This document shows positions 42,539-51,222 of a stretch of DNA of 64,000 bases, one piece after another. The DNA lies in assembly GCA_016712715.1 (NCBI GenBank), contig JADJQM010000002.1, positions 682,001-746,000 on the forward strand, read 5' to 3'. The translations under genes and the position numbers were made by a program. The DNA is from Rhodospirillaceae bacterium. Lineage in GTDB: Bacteria > Pseudomonadota > Alphaproteobacteria > Dongiales > Dongiaceae. Numbering within the stretch: the first letter of the stretch is position 1; each line of letters opens with the position of its first letter. A model generated the notes under the pieces. The model was given only the letters and a program-made list of their open reading frames with translations, was not told where the DNA came from and searched no databases.

Positions 42539-43792
42539 TCAATGCGGGATATCCCGGGGCGCAAAAATATCGATCGGCGCCGAGACGCCCCGCACCGTTC
42601 GGGCACCCAGAAATCGCAGGGCCTCGCCGGCCAGTGCGGCGAATTCGCCGGAGGCGAGAATGGGCACGCCCATCTCCTTGGTCAGGTCCTGGATACGGCT
42701 CGCCTGGTTGACCGCCGGGCCGATGACGGTGAAGTCGAGCCGCGACTTGGTGCCGATATTGCCGAAGGCGACCGTGCCGGCATGAAGCCCGATGCCGAAA
42801 TCGACGGGCTGTTTCCCCTCGTCGCGCAAGGCGGCGTTGAGGGTTGCAAGATTGCCGCGCGCGGCCTGGGCCGCCTTCAGTGCCAGGCCATGGACAGCGG
42901 TGCGCTCATCCGGACCCGAGATCGGAAAGACCGCGAGCAGTCCGTCGCCCATGAATTTCAGGATCTGCCCGTCATGGGCGGCGATGGCATCGCCCAGCGT
43001 GTCGAAATAGCGGTTGAGCAGTTCGACCATGGCGATCTCACCCAATTGCTCGCTCATCTGCGTGAAGCCGCGGAGATCAGCCATGAGGATGGCGGCGTCG
43101 ATCGGGTCGACGGCACCGCGGTCGATCTGTCCGGCATAGACGCGGGTGCCGGCGATCTTGCCGACATTGGCGTCGAGCAGGTTGAGCGCGATGATGCGGA
43201 GCGCCACGCGCTCGACATAGGGTGTCATCAGCCAGGCCACGCGCCGAAGCAGACCCAGGCCCTGCTCGTCGCCGCCGAGATTGCCGAACCCGCCCGCGCG
43301 CCGCGTCGCAAAGGACATGGTGCTGGTGCGCGACGTATCCTGGATCGGTAGTGGGAAGAGGCAGTAGTCGGTGATGCCCTGTGCGGCGAGATCCTGGATG
43401 AGCGGCATGTCCGGGACGGGCTCGCCCGCGCGCCAGCGCCAGGGCCTGTTGGTCTGTTCCACCACATAGACGGGGCTGCGGAGATAGCCGTCCAACTGTG
43501 TGACACCGGCGCGCATCATCTGCGCTTCCTCGATCTCGCCATCGCGCCAATACATGGTGCCGCCGGAGAGTTCCGGATGCAGCACCTCCATGCCGAAGGA
43601 GATGCGTGAGAAGGGACCGAGCCAATCGTGCAGGCGGTCGCAGAAACCGGCGAACACATCGATCATCGGCAGGGCGCCGAGATTGTTGTCCGACGATCCA
43701 TCGGCGCGCTTGCCGGTATCGCCCAGCGCCGCGGTGGCGAGCCAGGCAGCAAGGCGGCCGAATCCGGCATCATCATTGGCGGGTACGGTCAT
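42539..43792 (-). CDS. class III adenylate/guanylate cyclase with N-terminal sensor region
   Basis: 417 aa from the ATG at 43790-43792. The N-terminal ~230 residues are a soluble sensor-like region (GPFSRISFGMEVLHPELSGG, then QGITDYCLFPLPIQD) without a recognised domain name. The C-terminal cyclase has ILMADLRGFTQMSEQLG (first metal Asp), ILKFMGDGLLAVFP (second Asp), FGIGLHAGTVAFGNIGT and DFTVIGPAVNQASRIQ with the Asn/Arg catalytic pair. Substrate ATP is likely but not proved. Cytoplasmic. Confidence 0.88.
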   Translation of the reverse strand: MTVPANDDAGFGRLAAWLATAALGDTGKRADGSSDNNLGALPMIDVFAGFCDRLHDWLGPFSRISFGMEVLHPELSGGTMYWRDGEIEEAQMMRAGVTQLDGYLRSPVYVVEQTNRPWRWRAGEPVPDMPLIQDLAAQGITDYCLFPLPIQDTSRTSTMSFATRRAGGFGNLGGDEQGLGLLRRVAWLMTPYVERVALRIIALNLLDANVGKIAGTRVYAGQIDRGAVDPIDAAILMADLRGFTQMSEQLGEIAMVELLNRYFDTLGDAIAAHDGQILKFMGDGLLAVFPISGPDERTAVHGLALKAAQAARGNLATLNAALRDEGKQPVDFGIGLHAGTVAFGNIGTKSRLDFTVIGPAVNQASRIQDLTKEMGVPILASGEFAALAGEALRFLGARTVRGVSAPIDIFAPRDIPH

Positions 43793-43841
43793 GGGTGGGA
43801 GGATAAGCGGGCGTCGCGCCCGGCGCAAACACCCCCTTCTC

Positions 43842-46331
43842 TTACGACAGCTTCAGCGCCATGCGGACGGCGCCCCAATGCTTGCCGGCGGCCTTGATCG
43901 GCGCGTCGATTTCCTTCAGCACGACGAATTTGCCGCCGCCCATGTCGCGGGCATAGGTCTGCACCACGGTCTTGGTGGCGCGGCCGGCGAGGGTCCCGGC
44001 GCGGTCGGTATAGATGCGGCGGTTCCTGGAATTGGCGGTGTTCCACACGGTCTCGCCCGGCTTCTGCGGTGCCGAGTATTTCTTGTTGTGGGCGGCGATA
44101 TAGCCCTTGCGATCGATGATGCAGCAGAAGACCAGGCGCTGGTCCTTCTCGAGCGGCGGCTCGATCAGCGGCGGGAACACGCGTTCCACGAGTTTCGTAT
44201 GCCGCGCCATGACCTGCTGCGGATCGGTGCCGGGGATCGGTTCGTATTCGACGTCGAAGAGATCGTCGCGCGTGATGCTGCCGTCTTTCAGCGCCCGTTC
44301 GAGAGCCTCCGAGGCGCGGTTCGCGACATCGTTGGCAAGCTGCATATAAGGCTCGTCATCCTTGGCTGATTGCAGCAACTGCGCCTCGATGGCGGCCACC
44401 CCGGCGGCACCCGGATTGATGAACTGGATATGAATGCCGAGCGGATCCTGGGCGATGAGGCGCGCCTTGAAATGGCCGACACCTTTCAACTCGCAAGCGC
44501 CGTCGCCCGGCTTCAGCACGGCATTGCCATCCGCCACCACGAGGACACCAGTGGTCGAGACATCGCCGGTGAAACCGCTGACGGTCTGCCCACCAAACTC
44601 GCCGCGGAAGGCCAGGGCCGCCGTGCGGCGTGGGGCACCCCGGCGATTGCCGCCGACCGAGGAGCGCAGGATGACATAGAGCCGCTGCTGCAAGGCGGAG
44701 ATATCGCGGTTGACCAAGGCGGAGAGATCGTTGACCTGGCCCGCGGTGACGCCGGTGAGTTCGACGCCTTCCAGCATGCGGGCGACATTGCCGGCGACCG
44801 ACCGTGTCGAGGCCGCGGCCTGGCCGGCGCTTTCCATGATCTCGGCGGTGGCGGCGCGCTGTTCCTCGCTGGCGCGCGCCACCTCGACCGTGACGGCGTC
44901 GATATCGCGGATGCCGCCCGCCACGGAATCGACGATGCCCACGGCCTTGGCGGTTGATTGCGTGATAGCCTCCGCCTGGGCATTGACCTGGGCGATGCCG
45001 TCCTCGGTCTGCTTGGCAAGGCTTTTGACCTCATCGGCGACGACCGCGAAGCCCTTGCCCATCTCGCCGGCGCGGGCCGCCTCGATGGTGGCGTTCAGGG
45101 CCAGCATGCGGGTGCGCGCGGCGATCTCCTGGATCATGGTGACGACATTGCCGATATGGCTCGCGGTCTGGGCGAGGCCGGCCACTTCGGTGTTGGCGAT
45201 CTCGGCGCCTTCGCGCGCCTGATTGGCCAGCCTGGTGGAATGGCCGATCTGGGAGGAGATCGAGCGGCTCGAGGCTTCCAGCTCCGCGGTGGCGCTGGCC
45301 ACCGTCTCGACGCTCTGATTGGTGGTCGCCACCAGGCCGTTCACCTCCTGCGCCATGTCGCGCAGATGGCCGGCGGTCTGCGTCAGCTGCAGGGAGCTTG
45401 CGGATAGTTTGTTGGACTGGACGGTGATGTCGCCCACGGTCTCCTTGACCTCGTTCTCAAGGGTCTCGGTCAACTGCAGCATCTCGCGCTTCAGCTCTTC
45501 CTCGGCAAGCTGGCGGCTTTCCTCCTGTTTGCGCCGTAACGCTTCGTTCTCGCGCGCATTGTTGCGGAAGACCTCGACCGCGCGTGCCATGGCGCCGATC
45601 TCGTCACCGCGGCCCGATGAGGGAATCTCGATCTCGCTCTGACCCGCGGCCAGTTGCGTCATGGTTCCGGTCATGCGGATGATCGGGCGGATGACGCCCA
45701 GCGCCATGGCGGCGATGCCGCCGGCGACCAGCATCAGCACGACGATGGCGACGGTCCAGACGATGGCGGTATAGCTGCCATCGGTGGTGGCGGCGATGCT
45801 CTCGGTCTCGGCATTGGCGGCGTTGGCGCCGGCCACGATTTCATCCACCACCTTGCGATGCGCTTGATAGGCGCTGCTCACCGCGTCATAGGCGGCATCG
45901 ATCGCGGCCTGGTCGTTCTGTTCGATGGCGGGCAGCAGCGCGTCGATGGCGGCGAAGAATTTCACCACCTCGGCATGGCTGTCCTCGGTGAGCTTCTGGC
46001 GGAGGCCCGCATCGTAATCGGCGGTCAGCCAGTATTCGTGGCGCAGATCGTAATCCTTGCGCAACTGCGCCAGGCGGTCGCGGTGTGCGGCGAGCTCACC
46101 GGGGTTCTTCACCGCCAGCGTCGCCTCGAGATAGGCCTCGATCACATATTCCGGCGGCGGCAGGATGTCGGCGATGAGATCCTTGCCGAGCACGATCTGG
46201 CGGTAATGGGGGCCGCCGACCTTGAGTTCAGTGAGGGCCAGCGAATTGGTGACGAGCACGGAAGCGAAGCCGCCGGCGATGAGGAGGCCAAACAGAATGA
46301 GGGCTTTCGCCAGGCTCAGTCGAAATCGCAT
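43842..46331 (-). CDS. methyl-accepting chemotaxis protein with C-terminal PilZ and sensor-like domains
   Basis: 829 aa from the ATG at 46329-46331. TM1 at about residues 8-30, a periplasmic helical sensor (31-185), TM2 at about 188-213, then HAMP. The signalling hairpin tip TRMLALNATIEAARAGEMGK is at 407-426. Past the normal end there are two more domains: residues 560-640 have PilZ hallmarks (GNRRGAPRR for RxxxR, GDVSTTG for D/NxSxxG), then about 650-829 a Cache-like region ending TYARDMGGGKFVVLKEIDAP. So chemotactic output could be modulated by c-di-GMP and a cytoplasmic ligand; inference from domains. Confidence 0.88.
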   Translation of the reverse strand: MRFRLSLAKALILFGLLIAGGFASVLVTNSLALTELKVGGPHYRQIVLGKDLIADILPPPEYVIEAYLEATLAVKNPGELAAHRDRLAQLRKDYDLRHEYWLTADYDAGLRQKLTEDSHAEVVKFFAAIDALLPAIEQNDQAAIDAAYDAVSSAYQAHRKVVDEIVAGANAANAETESIAATTDGSYTAIVWTVAIVVLMLVAGGIAAMALGVIRPIIRMTGTMTQLAAGQSEIEIPSSGRGDEIGAMARAVEVFRNNARENEALRRKQEESRQLAEEELKREMLQLTETLENEVKETVGDITVQSNKLSASSLQLTQTAGHLRDMAQEVNGLVATTNQSVETVASATAELEASSRSISSQIGHSTRLANQAREGAEIANTEVAGLAQTASHIGNVVTMIQEIAARTRMLALNATIEAARAGEMGKGFAVVADEVKSLAKQTEDGIAQVNAQAEAITQSTAKAVGIVDSVAGGIRDIDAVTVEVARASEEQRAATAEIMESAGQAAASTRSVAGNVARMLEGVELTGVTAGQVNDLSALVNRDISALQQRLYVILRSSVGGNRRGAPRRTAALAFRGEFGGQTVSGFTGDVSTTGVLVVADGNAVLKPGDGACELKGVGHFKARLIAQDPLGIHIQFINPGAAGVAAIEAQLLQSAKDDEPYMQLANDVANRASEALERALKDGSITRDDLFDVEYEPIPGTDPQQVMARHTKLVERVFPPLIEPPLEKDQRLVFCCIIDRKGYIAAHNKKYSAPQKPGETVWNTANSRNRRIYTDRAGTLAGRATKTVVQTYARDMGGGKFVVLKEIDAPIKAAGKHWGAVRMALKLS

Positions 46332-46732
46332 TGTCGGGTCAACCCACGGATGTTTCCTCGGCGCGCCTGTTGGAGTGTCGACGCATTGATTTAATGCTGG
46401 GTTAATCGTCCGGGTTAATAAACACCGACAATGGTCGCAGGCCTGGGGTCGCAGGCCTGGGCTCGCAGGTCTGGGGTCGCAGGTCTGGGCTCGCGGTATG
46501 GGGTCGCAGGTCTGGGCTCGCGGTATGGAGGGGCCGACCGACGTCCTATTGTTCACCTGTACTGCAACAGGTGGGACCCGGGCCGCCCGCCACCCGGCCA
46601 CCGCCTTGCCGGTTGATCGATTTTGTCCATGACCGGGCCCATGACAATCAATTTTACCGCCTTGCGCGATGGGGCCATGATGCGGGCCGTGACAGACAGT
46701 CGCCGGAACAAGCACATAAGGGAACCGCAGCC
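46332..46732. repeat. gene-free stretch with about seven tandem 13-14 bp units
   Basis: From about 46434 to 46528 the sequence repeats GGTCGCAGGCCTGG, GCTCGCAGGTCTGG and GCTCGCGGTATGG variants. The unit is 13-14 bp and is not a multiple of three throughout, so it is non-coding. It lies between the divergent chemoreceptor and katG. An A/T-richer tract with two TTAAT motifs (46390-46420) may hold the chemoreceptor promoter. Confidence 0.7.
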
Positions 46733-48499
46733 ATGAATGACGTCAAAGCCGAGGGAAAATGCCCGTTCCATCCCGCTGCCGCCCGCGGCACGGCGAACAG
46801 CGATTGGTGGCCCAACCAGCTGCGCCTCGACATTCTCAACCAGCATTCGGCGCGCTCCGACCCGATGGGGCCGGAATTCGACTATGCCCAGGAATTCAAG
46901 AGCCTCGACCTCGAGGCGGTGAAGCAGGATCTGCGCGCGCTTATGACGCAGTCGCAGGATTGGTGGCCGGCGGATTTCGGCCATTACGGGCCGTTCTTCA
47001 TCCGCATGGCCTGGCATAGCGCGGGCACCTACCGGATCGGCGACGGGTGTGGTGGCGCCGGGGGCGGGCAGCAGCGTTTCGCGCCGCTCAACTCCTGGCC
47101 GGACAATGTCAGCCTCGACAAGGCGCGCCGCCTGATCTGGCCGGTGAAGCAGAAATACGGCCGCAAGATCTCCTGGGCCGATCTCATCATCCTCACCGGC
47201 AACGTCGCGCTGGAATCGATGGGCTTCAAGACCTTCGGCTTCGGCGGCGGCCGCGCCGATGTGTGGGAGCCGGAAACCAATGTCTATTGGGGGTCCGAGA
47301 CCGCCTGGCTGAAGGGCGACAAGCGCTATTCGGGCGAGCGGCAGCTGGAAGGGCATCTCGGTGCCGTGCAGATGGGCCTCATCTATGTCAATCCGGAAGG
47401 ACCGGACGGCAACCCCGATCCGCTCGCCGCCGCCAAGGATATCCGCGAGACGTTCAAGCGCATGGCGATGGATGATGAGGAGACCGTGGCGCTGATCGCC
47501 GGCGGCCATACCTTCGGCAAGACCCATGGCGCCGGCCCCGCGAGCCATGTGGGTGCGGAACCGGAAGCAGCCGATCTCGAGCAGCAGGGCCTGGGGTGGA
47601 AAAGCAGCTATGGCAGCGGCGTCGGCGCCGATGCGATCACCAGCGGCCTCGAAGTCATCTGGACCTCGACGCCCACCAAATGGAGCAACAATTTCTTCTG
47701 GAACCTGTTCGGCTATGAATGGGAACTGACCAAGAGCCCGGCCGGCGCCCATCAATGGGTGCCCAAGGGCGGCGCCGGGGCGGGTTCGGTGCCGGATCCC
47801 TTCGACAAGAACAAGCGCCGGGCGCCGGCGATGCTCACCACCGATCTCGCGCTCAAGGTCGATCCCATCTACGAGAAGATCTCGCGGCGCTTCTATGAAG
47901 ATCCGGATGCCTTTGCCGATGCGTTTGCGCGCGCCTGGTTCAAGCTCACCCATCGCGACATGGGGCCGCGCGTCCGTTATCTGGGGCCGGAGGTGCCGGC
48001 CGAGGAACTGATCTGGCAGGACCCGGTGCCGGCGGTCGATCACAAGCTGATCGACGACAAGGATGCCGCGGATCTGAAAGCCAAGGTGCTCGCCTCGGGT
48101 CTCACCATCGGCGAATTGGTCGGGACCGCCTGGGCCTCGGCTTCGACCTTCCGCGGCTCCGACAAGCGGGGTGGTGCCAATGGCGCGCGTATCCGCCTTG
48201 AGCCCCAGAAGAATTGGGACGCCAATCAGCCGGCGCAGCTTGCCAAGGTGCTGAAGGTCCTGGAAGACATCCAGGCCGAGTTCAACAAAGCGGCTGGCGG
48301 CAAGAAGATCTCGCTGGCCGATCTCATCATCCTTGCCGGCAATGCTGGCGTGGAAGCGGCGGCGAAGAAGGCCGGGCATCATGTGACCGTGCCTTTCACG
48401 GCCGGCCGCACCGATGCGACCCAGGAACAGACCGATGTCGAAGCCTTTACGGTGCTGGAACCCATCGCCGACGGTTTCCGCAACTACCAGAAGGGTTAG
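46733..48499 (+). CDS. katG: catalase-peroxidase KatG, N-terminal 588 residues up to an in-frame amber codon
   Basis: Bifunctional heme catalase/peroxidase. From the ATG at 46733 the catalytic domain is complete: distal FIRMAWHSAGTYR (Arg, Trp, His), IYVNPEGPDGNPDP (Tyr of the covalent adduct), MAMDDEETVALIAGGHTFGK (adduct Met and proximal His). TAG at 48497-48499 ends it at about 588 aa; the same frame resumes immediately as LGSAAKHLLVDKANLLTLTA. The conserved DGRGGAGRGQQRF is DGCGGAGGGQQRF here: two Arg lost. The second, C-terminal domain is needed for activity in known KatG, so function is doubtful unless the stop is an error. Confidence 0.9.
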   Translation: MNDVKAEGKCPFHPAAARGTANSDWWPNQLRLDILNQHSARSDPMGPEFDYAQEFKSLDLEAVKQDLRALMTQSQDWWPADFGHYGPFFIRMAWHSAGTYRIGDGCGGAGGGQQRFAPLNSWPDNVSLDKARRLIWPVKQKYGRKISWADLIILTGNVALESMGFKTFGFGGGRADVWEPETNVYWGSETAWLKGDKRYSGERQLEGHLGAVQMGLIYVNPEGPDGNPDPLAAAKDIRETFKRMAMDDEETVALIAGGHTFGKTHGAGPASHVGAEPEAADLEQQGLGWKSSYGSGVGADAITSGLEVIWTSTPTKWSNNFFWNLFGYEWELTKSPAGAHQWVPKGGAGAGSVPDPFDKNKRRAPAMLTTDLALKVDPIYEKISRRFYEDPDAFADAFARAWFKLTHRDMGPRVRYLGPEVPAEELIWQDPVPAVDHKLIDDKDAADLKAKVLASGLTIGELVGTAWASASTFRGSDKRGGANGARIRLEPQKNWDANQPAQLAKVLKVLEDIQAEFNKAAGGKKISLADLIILAGNAGVEAAAKKAGHHVTVPFTAGRTDATQEQTDVEAFTVLEPIADGFRNYQKG

Positions 48500-48922
48500 C
48501 TCGGATCGGCGGCAAAGCATCTGCTGGTCGACAAGGCCAATCTGCTGACGCTGACGGCGCCGGAACTCACCGTGCTGGTGGGTGGCCTGCGCGTGCTGGG
48601 CGCCAATGTCGGCGGCGCGCAGCATGGTGTCTTCACCAGGCGGCCGGAGAGCTTGACCAACGACTTCTTCGTCAACCTCCTCGACATGGGCATGCAGTGG
48701 AAGGCGGTCTCGGAGGCAAAGGAGCTCTTTGAGGGCAGCGACCGCAAGACCGGCGAGGTCAGATGGACCGGGACCCGCGTCGACCTGGTGTTCGGTTCGA
48801 ATTCCGTGCTCCGGGCGCTGGCCGAAGTCTATGGCAGCGCCGATGCGGAAAAGAAGTTCGTAGAGGATTTCGTGGCGGCCTGGGTGAAGGTCATGAACCT
48901 CGACCGCTTCGATCTCGCCTGA
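48500..48922 (+). pseudogene. katG: katG C-terminal remainder downstream of the amber codon
   Basis: Same frame as katG and without further lesions: LLTLTAPELTVLVGGLRVLG, QHGVFTRRPESLTNDFFVNL, DLVFGSNSVLRALAEVYGSA and DFVAAWVKVMNLDRFDLA, exactly the end of KatG. Together with the upstream part the total is 729 codons, the normal family length. Reading through one TAG would give a full enzyme; a Glu or similar codon is expected at that place. Confidence 0.88.
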
Positions 48923-48945
48923 GTTTCGGTCTGTCTTTGCAGCAA

Positions 48946-48974
48946 GGGGGCGACCGACCGGTCGCCCCCTTTTT
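48946..48974 (+). terminator. terminator after katG, probably bidirectional
   Basis: GGGGGCGACC pairs with GGTCGCCCCC around GACC, followed by TTTTTC. It lies 23 bp after the katG stop and 7 bp before the chrA stop on the other strand. Confidence 0.85.
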
Positions 48975-48981
48975 CACGATT

Positions 48982-49760
48982 CTATATCAGCCTGAGTGCG
49001 ACACCGCAGGCCGAGGCGAAGGCCAGGGTGCCGAACACGCCGAGTTGCAAGCGGAACAAGGCGATGGCTGCGAGCAGGGACAAGGCGGCGGCCGCAGGAT
49101 CGATGCTGGCCGGCACCGGCAGGTCGACCGTGAGCGGCCCCATTTTGACCGTCTCCTGCGCGGTGAAGATCACATGGAGCGCGAACCACAGCGCCAGGTT
49201 GGCGATGACGCCGACCACGGCCGCGGTGACGGCGGCAAGGCCGCCAGCCAGCAACCGGCTGCCTTGCATCTTCTCGATCCAGGGGGCGCCCAGAAAGACG
49301 AAGGCGAAACAGGGCGCAAAGGTGACCCACAGCGTGATCAGCGCCCCGGCCAGCGCGCCCGGCACGCCGCCGTCGCGAAAGCCGGCGAGGAAGCCCACGA
49401 ATTGCAGCACCAGGATGAGCGGCCCGGGCGTGGTCTCGGCGAGGCCCAGGCCGGTCAGCATCTCGGCCGAGGTCAGCCAGCCATAGGTTGCGACCGCATC
49501 CTGTGCCACATAGGCCAGCACCGCATAGGCGCCACCCATCGTCACCACCGCCATCTTGGAAAAAAAGGCGGCGATATCGCCATAGGTCCCGCCGACGAGG
49601 AAGATGAGGATCAGCGCCGGCACCAGCCACAGGATGAGGGCGCCGAGGCCGGCCCATCTTGCACCGCGCGCCAGTTCCTGCGCGCGGCCCGGTTCACGCA
49701 ACAGCAACCCGTCGATGAGCGCCGGTGCATCCCTGTCATCCGCGTCGTGCCAGCGATGGG
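48982..49760 (-). pseudogene. chrA: chromate-type transporter ChrA, C-terminal half, shifted out of frame
   Basis: Second half of a CHR-family transporter: WAGLGALILWLVPALILIFL, FFSKMAVVTMGGAYAVLAYV, then TGLGLAETTPGPLILVLQFV and GVFGTLAFASACGVALRLI at the end. GGAYAVL and ETTPGPL are CHR hallmarks. The frame is open upstream to about 49760 (DADDRDAPALIDGLLLREPG), where it meets the N-terminal half in another frame. The computed start at 49707 is only a TTG inside the gene. Confidence 0.85.
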
Positions 49761-50308
49761 TGAAGGCGCGGGAAGAGGAGGCCGATCAGCCCCGCGCCGA
49801 TCACCACCAGCGGGAACGGAATCTTGAGCAGGAACAGGCCGATGAAAGCGGCAGCGGCCATCGCATAGGCCGCACGGCCCTTGAGCGCGCGCCGGCCGAT
49901 ACGCAGCAGGGCCTCGACCACCAGCACCAGCACCGCGCATTTGAGGCCGAAGAACAGGCCCGCCATCAGCGGCAGATGCCCCAGCAGCACGAAGGCGAGC
50001 GAGAGCGCCAGCATGACCAGGGCGCCCGGCAGGATGAAGAGGAGGCCCGCGGCGAGGCCCCCCTTCACGCCATGCATCAGCCAGCCGAGATAGGTCGCAA
50101 GCTGCTGGGCTTCAGGCCCCGGCAGCAGGGTGCAGAAATTGAGCGCGTGGAGGAAGCGCCGCTCCCCCACCCAGCGCAACTCATCGACCACTACCTTGTG
50201 CATGAGGGCGATCTGCCCGGCCGGTCCGCCGAAGGAGAGCAGGCCGATCTTCAGCCAGACGCGGAGCGCCGTGCCGAATGACGGCAGGCTCGAGTGATGA
50301 TCGCTCAT
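49736..50308 (-). CDS. chrA: chromate-type transporter ChrA, N-terminal half (gene frameshifted)
   Basis: 190 aa. LKIGLLSFGGPAGQIALMHK and LLPGPEAQQLATYLGWLMHG are the CHR signature motifs. After ...GAGLIGLLF homology leaves this frame near 49760-49772; the stop at 49736 is artefactual. Removing one C from the cccgcgcc run there joins the two halves into a normal protein of about 441 aa. The start overlaps the rhodanese-ChrB stop by 4 bp. In a sulfide operon it might export sulfate or sulfite rather than chromate; inference. Confidence 0.88.
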   Translation of the reverse strand: MSDHHSSLPSFGTALRVWLKIGLLSFGGPAGQIALMHKVVVDELRWVGERRFLHALNFCTLLPGPEAQQLATYLGWLMHGVKGGLAAGLLFILPGALVMLALSLAFVLLGHLPLMAGLFFGLKCAVLVLVVEALLRIGRRALKGRAAYAMAAAAFIGLFLLKIPFPLVVIGAGLIGLLFPRLHPSLARRG

Positions 50309-51126
50309 GCGTCACGGGGTCCTGCATTGGGCCAGTTATGCGCTTCCGCCACGGCATCGCGGCACCAGCGATAGAAGGCATCGTAGAGCGCCATGGTGGC
50401 ATCCAATTGCGCGAGATCGTCGCGGTACATGCGCGAGAAGCCGAGTGAGGCCGCGAGCAGCCCGGCCGATTGCGGGCTGAGGTCGAGCCGGTCGGTATCG
50501 GCGCCGCGTACGATCGTGGCGAGGCGCGCGAGCGGCGCGGCATCGAGGCCGAACTCCTGCAGCATGACGTCGAAGCTGCACATCTCGCCGCGATGGCTCC
50601 AGAACACGCCGTCGATGTCGAAGGGGGTGGCGTTGAAGCGCTCGGCCACCGCCAACACTTCCGATTGCGCGACATAGAGAAAGATCGCGTCGCGGTCGAT
50701 GAAGCGGCGGATGAGCCAGGGGCAGGCGATGCGGTCGATCTTGGGCCTGGCGCGGGTGACCCAGACGGTGCGGCCATCGGCCTTTCGCGCCGGCAAGGCC
50801 GCATCGCGCAGCAGCGGGCCGCCTGCGGCGACCCAGGCTTCGTGGCCACCTTCCAAACTCTCGGCGGGAATGCCGGCCTGGCGCAGCCAGGCGGCGACGC
50901 CCTGGCTCAGCTTCAGGCCGCGCTGGCAGGTGACGATGGCTGTCTTGCCGGCGAAATCCGGTGCCCAATCGGCAACTGTCCGATAGTCGCGCCGGATCGC
51001 GGTCGGGACCGAGCGCGGGTCGCTCGCATAATCCTCATCGTCGCGCACATCGATGATGATCGGCGCATCGGGCAGACCGATGCGGCGGGAAAGCTGGGCG
51101 GTGGTGATGCTGTCGGGGCCGGCCAT
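50305..51126 (-). CDS. rhodanese - ChrB C-terminal domain fusion protein
   Basis: 273 aa. Rhodanese domain at residues about 8-108 with active-site Cys in AIVTCQRGLKLSQG. Residues about 120-260 are a ChrB/chromate-resistance C-terminal domain: RARPKIDRIACPWLIRRFID, FDIDGVFWSHRGEMCSFDVM. Known pairing of this architecture with ChrA. It follows SulP after 96 bp and overlaps chrA by 4 bp. Role: sulfur transfer or sulfur-linked resistance; not proven. Confidence 0.87.
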   Translation of the reverse strand: MAGPDSITTAQLSRRIGLPDAPIIIDVRDDEDYASDPRSVPTAIRRDYRTVADWAPDFAGKTAIVTCQRGLKLSQGVAAWLRQAGIPAESLEGGHEAWVAAGGPLLRDAALPARKADGRTVWVTRARPKIDRIACPWLIRRFIDRDAIFLYVAQSEVLAVAERFNATPFDIDGVFWSHRGEMCSFDVMLQEFGLDAAPLARLATIVRGADTDRLDLSPQSAGLLAASLGFSRMYRDDLAQLDATMALYDAFYRWCRDAVAEAHNWPNAGPRDA

Positions 51127-51222
51127 GGACGTCCACTCCTAAACGGGAGACAGGACGCGATGCTCTAGCCAAGGCCTCACGGGGCGATCGCGGTCAACCC
51201 CTTGAAGCACATCTTGCAGATT

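Noticed and set aside
48497..48499. Amber codon in katG as a recoded amino acid
   Set aside because: TAG ends several normal genes in the window and no recoding signal is visible; mutation or sequence error is simpler.
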